A stretch of DNA of 64,000 bases from Amyloporia xantha (Eukaryota; Basidiomycota; Agaricomycetes; Polyporales; Adustoporiaceae), in contig JAYKKR010000011.1 in NCBI GenBank assembly GCA_036971615.1, forward strand, positions 868,001 to 932,000. The letters run 5' to 3'. Within the stretch, counting starts at the first letter, position 1. Each line of letters opens with the position of its first letter. Under the pieces are notes generated by a model, which had not been told where the DNA came from, searched no databases, and saw only the letters and a list, made by a program, of their open reading frames with translations. The translations under genes were made by a program, and so were the position numbers. Shown here in pieces: positions 55,987-64,000 of the stretch.

Positions 55987-56064
55987 GTCGGCGATATCCG
56001 TATCTAAGCTTTTGCGCGGGCGCTTCGTCTAAGCTAAGCTCACACTTGGTGGCCGAACAGGCCC
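55987..56064 (-). repeat. Right terminal inverted repeat of the MITE
   Basis: Reverse complement of the left repeat with three differences; directly followed by the second TAA. Confidence 0.9.
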
Positions 56065-56067
56065 TAA

Positions 56068-57008
56068 TCCTTCACATCTGGCACCCTGCACGACGGAGGC
56101 AGGCTGCAGGAACCCGACCCGAGCCCGTCAGTGCCTGCAGCGATGCACATACCCGATCCTCACACAAACCGAAGCCTGTCGGCCTCTGGTAGTGTGTAAA
56201 TAGATCTACTCCTTTGGCCAGTCTGGATGTGTCATCCCTCCGAAAACTACCCGCGAGCGAGGCTAACCTATAGTCGGTTGTCAATTGCTACTATAAGGCC
56301 ATCCGAATAATAATTGTCTGGACTTGGCGTCACATATACGCGTAATCAACTTGACGTATATGCGCTGACAAACAAGCGGTCTTACGTGTTCATGCCTTAC
56401 CCCATGACCGGATTCATGTCATCCCCATAACGCTACCCTAGGACCTTATGTAAACGCTTACATGTCAGCAACCGGACGACTTCCAACGGAGTTTACAATG
56501 ACGGTGAGCACCAGTCTACTATTCAACATTCTTTGTCTGACAACCTGCTGCGCTACATTGCCGTATTGCTGATTCTGTCGTCATACGTGACGAGATATGC
56601 AGCCTCGCTGTACGCAATATCGACAATAATTATTAGTTACACTCTTTGCGACAGGTTCCCAGCTCACATTGATGACAGCATCGGGTATAAGTCGCCTCGC
56701 GTCTTTACTACTATGATATGGACATCGCTCCCGCTTTGATGATGTAATCCTGTTTTGACGTGGCTTCAACGTGAGTGAACGTTATAGCCCAGGGTTTTTT
56801 CTTGGCGTTCAACATGTTTTGATGTCTTATGCGACCGCACTAACTCCTCATGCCGTTAATAACTTGACGATCATACGGTCCTATTCGTTTCTTATCGCCT
56901 ATTCCTCCTACGCTCACCTTCTCACACTAAAGTCGTATCGTTACCCGTAAGTTCTGGTCTGACCTCTACCTGGCGACGGTCGTTCGTACTGCATTACTGC
57001 CGCCAACA
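56068..57008. other. Intergenic, no supported gene
   Basis: No frame above 75 codons with a motif. Probably the promoter region of the following F-box gene at its right end. Confidence 0.5.
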
Positions 57009-58162
57009 ATGGATCAACATATTTTACTACCTGATGCCGTGAGCTCTGTTTGAGTCGTCAGCTTTTAGGTGCCTGACATTCATTCTTTGTCAGGTGTCCA
57101 TTGTAGACCTTCCTGTGGAACTATTGAATATCACGACGTCCCTGCTCCCTGTGCGTGACGTCGGTGCCCTGATGCGTACATGCAAGCGCGTGTACGCGAT
57201 AGTCGTTCCCTTGCTATACGAACGGGTGGAGTTGACGAATTTGGATGCCACACGTCGTGTGATGCTTCTCTTGGCTCCGTTCCGATCGCGCGTCCACAGC
57301 GAACGGCAACACTCTCTTATTCCCTTTATTCGTCACTTTTCCTACATATCCGCGGATCCCGAGGAAGATTACCGCATCGCGTCTTTGATTGTAAAGGTGT
57401 TACATCACGCGGTGGCATTGACAAGCCTAGAACTCATTACCCTCTCGGAGTCAAGCGCCGCGATAACGAGTGCATTTTCCCGAACCGCGTTGCGACGTCG
57501 CCAAATTCCTCCCTTCACTATTCCCGAACGCTGTGCCATGACTCTCCCCGCTCTGAAATACGTACACGTCTCCGACTTCGCCCTGTTACAATATGTAATG
57601 GAATTCCGCCCTATCAGGTCTGCAACGTACCTTGTTGTGCACGAGACACCAGCTGCGTTAAAGAATACGTTGCTGTTCTTGGGCCAGCGGCAATTATCCG
57701 AGCAACTCGTCGTTTTGTCCATCCGTATTGGTGAGCGAGTATCACTCGCAGATTCTGTAAATATGGTCGCGTGTTGTGCGCCCCGTTTAGTCTGTCTTTC
57801 CATCATGTATTCGGGACAAGATGCTATTCCTCGTACTGCGGTGTGTCGTCTTCCTTCTATGATGTTTACGTTCAATTTTAAATTAACAATGTTCATTTCA
57901 GACTGCACTGCAGCGCATAACTGAAAACGATTGCTGGCTATCCCGCTTACGAGCTTTCTTTCTATCTTACGATTGCGCCTTCGATATCAGCAGCAACACT
58001 TTCGACGCATTGGACGCGGTAAACGCAATTGGTGGGTCCAGAGAACGCATGGTCCGGGCAGTCATATTAGGTTGTGGGTTTCAACGGGTCGACTATATGT
58101 CACCTTGGATACAAACTGCTAAAGAGCAGGTCATATGGAATGAATCAAAGCAGACATTATGA
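57009..58162 (+). CDS. F-box protein, three exons, 345 aa
   Basis: Exons: 57009-57038 (30 nt), 57094-57840, 57902-58162; the join is exactly 346 codons, with donors gtgagc and gtgtgt and acceptors gtcag and ttcag. Residues about 14-55 are an F-box (VDLPVELLNITTSLLPVRDV, then LMRTCKRVYAIVVPLLYERV), which docks on SKP1 of an SCF ubiquitin ligase. The rest is a leucine-rich, repeat-like substrate domain of the kind expanded in mushroom-forming fungi (LTSLELITLSES, LVCLSIMYSGQD). The C-terminal exon reads LQRITENDCWLSRLRAFFLS. The substrate is unknown. The gene looks intact. It is convergent with the next F-box gene. Confidence 0.82.
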
Positions 58163-58702
58163 CTTAATTGTTCAGCGTATTCTGATCCGGCTGCAGCTGT
58201 TCGCTTCGAGAATTATATGTCCGAGCATCATGGTGAAAATTGGGTTTCCAGACCTCGTGTTAAGTATATTCGATTCGCTCTTCGTAATTATATATAATAA
58301 AACATCCGATGTTCTCGATGTTCTTTCGGTAGGAGTGTTCTTCTGTACTGCTCCACCTTCCTAGTATGCATATACAACACATCACATACCTTTTCGCAAC
58401 TGTTATCAATGAACGATCGCACCTATTTGCGACCTCAACCAAGGTTATACACGCCATCGTCTCGGTTTGTCTATATGGACGATGTGCTAGATATCATTTT
58501 CTGCCATTCCCGATAAAATCATGGCGTCCTTTGTACGCCACATCGTTATTTGAACAGCTTAATTGGACTCCGGCTACCAACCCCGTTGAAGCCATAATGT
58601 CTCTTGAATGTACTTTTACTGTCGCATATACCACTAGCCTGGTTATCCTAACATTCCGTGACCGGACATGCTCTCCCATACAGAAAGCTTTATACATTTA
58701 AG
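58163..58702. other. Region between two convergent F-box genes
   Basis: A plus frame of 111 codons at 58366-58701 has no motif and no start context of note. Terminators of both genes should lie here. Confidence 0.45.
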
Positions 58703-60699
58703 CTAGCTAAGGTTGTCATGTTCTACTGTTTTCCAGTAATCTAGCTCGTCTCCGACAAGCATCACCAACGGTACCGGCTCCCCTCGTTCGGAACCTTTGA
58801 ACGTCAGGACTCCCTTTACCGTCCTCGTGCTAGATTCGTCCCCTTCTGATCTCCCTACAGTCCACGTCCACCGTACTCCAACCTTAGCTTCAAACAAACC
58901 GATAGGGTGCCATTCAATCTCTTCCAATGTCGGACAACTCTCTACAAGATGAACCATGAGACGTTCAACTCGATGATAGTTGTGCTTTTCCCATGCGTTC
59001 ATGATCACCTGTGGATCCGCTTGTAGTTCTTCGCTGCTAAGACGGTGCGCAGTCGGTAGAACGGCACGTATGGCTTCTTCCGCTTTTGTGGTGTATCCTC
59101 GACCAAAATATTCGGCTACTCGGTTCATCGTCAATGGTTCCGCAAGTCTCGAAGCGCCTCGCTGAAGGGACCCATCGTATGCATCATCCTCTGTATCGTC
59201 TTGGTCCGACACCGGTTCCGCTGGAGGTAATGCATCGTCTAATAGATCATATACTTCTGATGATACCTTTTCGTTCTTGGGAGGGTCGTCGTCCCACTTC
59301 CAACTCACAGGGATATCCCAGCTTAGTGCGAGTTTGCGTAATTTTCGCAACTTTTGTAGGTTATTACTCAGTTCAATCTGCATGACTTGTTATCGTCCTC
59401 TATGCTTGGAATCAATACATAGAGAAACTTACCATGACTGATGCGAAGGTTCCGCTAGTGTGCTGTATCGCAGTCGCGATTCGGACTTGTTCCACCAGGG
59501 GGAAAGATTCCGTTAATGTGACAACCTCGCATATGCTCGGTTGCCACGTCGAAGGGCTGCTCCAAGGAACACACTCCACTACCGGCAGAGCTATTGCAGT
59601 AGCCGCAAATCTCCCGTTGGTCGGATGAGAAGTCGACAATCTGTCACCGCCGACGGGCACTCGATTAAACGCGAATCCACGTATCAACACGAAAGAACCA
59701 AGAAACGTCGAAGAAGTAGACCTTGCGTGGAACGGATAATCATAGTGGGAGTTAGTCGCTGACTCGTTGCCAGCTAATTGATAGCCACCTGACGTCACGA
59801 TCGGGCATGAATCTCTCCAAATCCCAGTTCCGTCGATCAATTTCATGAGGCTTTCGACATTAAGGCGGACGTAGGACGAGAAGCAGATATTAACTTGTCG
59901 CAGGGAGGAGTGTTTGTGGATAAATGAATACATCCACCATACGTTCTGTGCTGCCTTCTGCACGTTCAGCGTCCGTAGGTTAGGGAATGACAAAGCTGCC
60001 ACGTGATTATCCCACCACCTAGTCCGTCCTCGGTCGTAGACTGCAAGCACAACCAAGCTAACGTGTGATATCGCTTTCACGACCATTGGTTCAACGTATG
60101 GATACCGTCTCGCGCGCGTGTGTAGGTAGAGTCGCAGTGTTTTCAGCATCGACCACCGGTGTATTTGCGGGAAAGGAGACGTGGTACGCCACACGACGCA
60201 GATATCGCGCAAAGCAACACATGATTCGAGCGGGGAAAGTTCGAATGGAGTGCACACGCCGTGGAAGCATGTGAAGGACGTCAAGTTGATGAAGGAGGAC
60301 GCTGAGGTGCGACAACGCATCGGAAACCTTGGGGTACACACTCGCGCCATAGCTATCCCATACAGTCCGATACGTATGGTTCTGTATACATGTTTGTGGA
60401 TCAGTATACGGGACAGCATACGGCAAAGAGAAAAAGGGTTCTAACCTCACGGCATGAACTGTGTGAGTTCCTGCGTTCACGTATGCCTGAACGACTTTGT
60501 CGAACACGTTCACCGTCGGTACGACGAGATCTCGTCGCAGACAGATCATAGCGAGCATTCGAAGATAGTGGTTGACTTGTGATAATGCCGCAATTGTTTT
60601 GTGCCGTTGAACTGATCGGTTATTGTCTTCCTCTTGGTCCACGATTTCTACGAAAACATCAAAAGGAATGGAACCAAAGATTGATCGTTCGACGCTCAT
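58703..60699 (-). CDS. F-box protein, three exons, 625 aa
   Basis: Exons on minus: 60699-60446, 60381-59433, 59377-58703; the join is exactly 626 codons with gttaga and gtaagt donors. The N-terminal F-box reads IPFDVFVEIVDQEED, then ALSQVNHYLRMLAMICLRRD. The middle is a long leucine-patterned domain (MLKTLRLYLHTRARR, FPNLRTLNVQKAAQNV), followed by IELSNNLQKLRKLRKLALSW across the last intron. The C-terminus holds an acidic patch (SDQDDTEDDAYD) and then a second globular segment with ESCPTLEEIEWHPIG. It is likely an SCF adaptor of unknown target. The ATG at 60699 is the first in frame downstream of a non-ATG codon stretch. The gene looks intact. Confidence 0.82.
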
Positions 60700-63600
60700 C
60701 TTCCGTATCAACGTGCGTCCAGTGATGTCTCCAGTTTACTTGACCATACTTGACTATATATTGCGTCTGTGACCATACTCAGGTCGTGTATCTTCGAAGT
60801 GTTCAGCATCGAAACTGCGTAAAGCAATAGAGACAACAGGATCCAAGTCGTAAGCCGCATGCGTCCAATGCCCGATCGATCGCGAATTCAACAGCGGTGA
60901 CCACGTGCGCAAGTGCTATGTCTACAACAAATATGGTACTCGTCCTAAAACACGCCGTCATACGTATTACCACACCGCTACTACCAGTTGCCCTCACTGT
61001 ATGGGACGTAGTTCCTCGACCAATAGCAAAAATCACGTAATCGTGTATGACATTACATCTTTCCGGTTTAATCTTTCATCGTGCGTGTCATCAAATATGA
61101 AGTGCGTCATTCGATGATTGGTATGTATCCTGAATATGACTTACCTTCAGGGGAAATCCCAGCAGCAATGAGCACTGTCGTGTGACAGACTCGTTTACAA
61201 TCTTTCCCGATCAGATTGATACACATAATCCATACACACGATTATGTCTGCACGGTAACTAGTAACTCCCTTTAATACATACTCTATACATTAACCAATC
61301 CCTCTTGTCGATCAATCGCGCCAGCATCGTCTCTTACCATGCGATAGACGTAGATGTCTACCTCGGTGAAGAACAAAGAGCGCGCCCATTCCCACTGATT
61401 GTCTCCGTGCGACAAACCACACGGATGTAAACTTTTCGCGTCACATGCTGTAGTACGCGAAGTACACAATACTACTACTTAGCGTGTGCTTCCTGTCGCA
61501 GCAGGATGACGAACATTATCATGTTAGGTTGGTACTTCATCTCTTCCTACGCGATTTCGTGACCAACATTGCATCGTATTTTGAACGACAATATTGAATA
61601 TATACGATACCCCACGTGCAGATGTCTTATTATGCCCAAAATTGTGCTCATATCGACTCATCTAACATGCGACTCTTTCTTCTCTCTTGCTTTCACCCTA
61701 GTAGTAGTCAGAAGAATAGCGGTCGCGGCTTTGGCGACGATTTCCTTCTCTGCATGCTTTATCGGACCAGGGTAAGCAAGCAGGTTAGGCCCCACGTTGG
61801 ATATGAACCTGAACTTCGATAGCTCCAGAACAAGTGAGAAAAATCGTAGTTGTCCGGCGAACTGAATTATCTTTCCTACTTATACAGTGCCGTCCATACC
61901 ATTGATAGCGATAAGGTCAAAGGGGAGGCAAGCGCAATGTACCGGGGGATATTAAGACCAGAACTGACAGAAAAGAGCGTAGCTATCATTGCGCTCGTGC
62001 TGTGACTGACCGCTCGGCTTTGCAAGCAGATCGTAATGTTGCGGCTGTCTGCATCAAGTGGGTCCTGTCCAACAGCTCCGTCGAAATAGACCATGTGCAT
62101 CGTAATGTTTATTTATCGTTATCCTCGAATATCACACTCTGATGGAAGCAAGAGACGGAAATGATCCATTCGATTGTTCGACAATGATACTGCCGGGGGG
62201 CACTGAATTTCTGCTTTCCCCAGCAGCGTTGATTTCATTAGAATACTGTGACAAATGCTAACGAGTTTGTTCCGAGTCGTTTGTGTCTGATCTGGGATTT
62301 CACGCGGCCGTCATTGTCTGCTAATTCAGACCATGATCGTGCCACCAAAACAATCCTGTTTAAAGGTACACTTAGCGAGACGGGAGAGGGGTGGGCGACG
62401 GTCTGTAAGGGTAGTATTATAACTCTACGTGAATTCAGCTGTGAAGTGCATCATAATATTGAATTGAAATCCGGGCCATCTTCATACCATTCTTGAACCC
62501 CATGTAATGTAATCGAGATAATATGCGTAGTTCGTGTACCACGTAATTGTGTCTCTTTGTGTATGTAACAACGGACTGGTGCACGGACAATATGACGGGT
62601 AGGTGTACCGGTATTGATTACTTGCCGATGTCTGATAGTGGTATCCTGAAAGAGGATGTCAGAACAGAAGATAACGATTAATATTGTGGACAATTTGTAC
62701 CTGGATCTCAACGATGCACCTAACATAATAAAACCAACTTGACTTGCACTGTCCCACCGTGACGGGTGTTATAGATATATGTATGAAAGCCTGTGAGGGG
62801 GCAGATGTTGTGAATGAAGAGTAATATATGTCATCGGAATACTCACGGCTACAGTGTTCTGTGCGATACACCCGTAATAAAATGGTGCATTTCAGGAAAT
62901 GATGCTGCGGACAGCATACCTTATCCCGATTCATACTTTGTCTGGCGACAACCTCCGAAGCTGTATCATCCTCGCCGATCGATGCCATGCGCTGTAATGC
63001 AGTGATGTTGGTGATAGGTGCGTCAGTTAACAAGGCAATATCAACAGAACTCCACAAGGAACCTTTATTTATCTTTTTTCCCCTCGGTCCAACAAGGGGA
63101 GGGTGGAGCGTAAGGGAGCCATAATCCGTGTATAGTCAGTAATATGACAGCACTACTTTCGCGTTATTCACAGCATCTCTTAGTACTGCGGTCCCTGGAG
63201 TAGTCAATCGCCTCGTGAACTGATATTATCATATGATTCGAAGGACCTGTTTTACCATTGATTTGGGATGGGCCTTCTCTCCTATGCTCTGCATACTGCG
63301 TATGTAACGACGATTTCTTCTTCGTTATCTGGACGACATCGTGTGTAATACTGCTTTGTTGTCTACGATCGTCCGTTATCTATGACTCTCGACTGCTTTG
63401 AAGGTATGACGCAAAATATACACTACCGTCGTGCGTCGTATTACATTACGTCCGCGATATTACGCGTTGTCATATATCATACACGTCAGCTCTTTCGCAG
63501 TGCTTTTTGTAGCTAAGTGGAATACCGTGTGTACATAACCCCAATCTGCTTTGTCTCCGTTTGGTCTTATCACGTCTGTGAGGTAGCGTGCGCAGACGTT

Positions 63601-63709
63601 CGGCGGCTACTGCCCACCGAACGTCTCAAACAAATTTTATTTTCGTCATTTTCTGTACGGACCCGGAACCAACTAGCTAAAGGGAGGGATGGTGGGTAAG
63701 GCTGCTATT
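60700..63709. other. 3-kb gene-poor stretch
   Basis: Frames of up to 132 codons exist (63057-62659 on minus, 62248-62496 on plus) but carry no motif. A minus frame near 61469-61284 (GDNQWEWARSLFFTEVDIYV) looks somewhat protein-like and might be an isolated exon. Nothing is called. Confidence 0.45.
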
Positions 63710-64000
63710 CTATGGCGAGCCATGAGGCGTCAGAGGGAGAGAGGGCGGTCGAGCGTGGCTGTGAACTTACCGACGGGCGAGCAGTGTTTGGCGGTCAGAG
63801 AGAGAGGGCGGTGCCCGCTCTCTCTCGCTGGCCCAAAAAATTTTACCCTGCTCGCCCGAAGGAGTTTATCCGCCCTCTCGCTGAGTGTCGCTGCCTGGTG
63901 GCTGGCAGGTGTCGCTGCCAAATCGGGAAAGCAGGTGTCGCTGGTCGACGCGGCGACCAGGTATCGCTGTCGCTACCGTCGACAGGAAGCCCGACTACCT
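63710..64000. repeat. Short-motif repeat cluster at the right edge, possibly the start of a transposon
   Basis: The last 290 bases contain several copies of tgtcgctg-type motifs (63887, 63909, 63936 and similar), the pair agagagggcgg near 63736 and 63802, and the opposite-strand ccgccctctcgctg near 63870. Such clustered direct and inverted short motifs are common in subterminal regions of DNA transposons, but the window ends before this can be tested. Confidence 0.4.

Larger units (their letters stand above)
55119..56064. mobile_element. Non-autonomous DNA transposon (PIF/Harbinger-like MITE), 946 bp, with TAA target-site duplication
   Basis: The ends are perfect mirror copies starting gggcctgttcgg and closing ccgaacaggccc. 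The terminal inverted repeats are about 78 bp (55119-55196 and 55987-56064) with only three mismatches. The element is flanked on both sides by TAA (55116-55118 and 56065-56067), fitting the 3-bp TWA target preference of PIF/Harbinger transposons, whose plant Tourist relatives have similar GGGCCTGTT ends. No transposase frame lies inside, so it depends on an element elsewhere. The high TIR identity suggests recent insertion. An inner inverted repeat (ggtgcatagcctgtttta near 55735 and its complement near 55966) is nested inside. Confidence 0.87.

Overview
The window is nuclear DNA of a filamentous basidiomycete, most likely an Agaricomycete. Genes carry many short GT-AG introns of about 45-115 nt. 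The gene set includes MRD1, prefoldin subunit 3, an SHPRH/IRC20-type SNF2 protein, a MYND protein, a WD40 protein with an N-terminal domain I recognise from mushroom-forming fungi, several F-box proteins and a Helitron. I derived exon structures by hand from splice signals, reading frame and family alignments recalled from general knowledge; no search was run.

Bases 1-13.8 kb are an ordinary conserved arm: the start of MRD1 (minus), prefoldin subunit 3 (plus), a WD40 gene (minus), a 17-exon SNF2/RING gene (plus, 1703 aa) and a MYND zinc-finger gene (plus). From 13.8 to 19.6 kb there is a six-exon WD40 fusion gene, a broken F-box gene, and the second copy of an inverted duplication whose first copy lies at 3.16-4.87 kb.

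From about 19.6 kb to the end the window is gene-poor and fast-evolving: F-box genes (one with an in-frame TGA), an intact Helitron Rep-helicase gene of about 1966 codons, several spliced genes of unknown function, an indoleamine 2,3-dioxygenase, and a 946-bp element with 78-bp terminal inverted repeats and TAA target-site duplications.

The most striking content is a pair of divergent class I ribonucleotide reductase paralogs on either side of the Helitron: a small subunit (R2) at 22.8-23.8 kb on minus and a large subunit (R1) at 39.6-42.8 kb on plus. Both can be spliced into full-length-like proteins and both have lost their catalytic residues. R2 lacks the radical tyrosine and two metal-ligand glutamates. 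R1 lacks the thiyl cysteine, one redox cysteine, the catalytic Asn and Glu, the phosphate loop and the tandem tyrosines. R1 nevertheless keeps a C-terminal CxxC tail. They are either a pseudo-RNR pair kept for a non-enzymatic role or decaying copies in a transposon-rich island; the sequence alone cannot decide.
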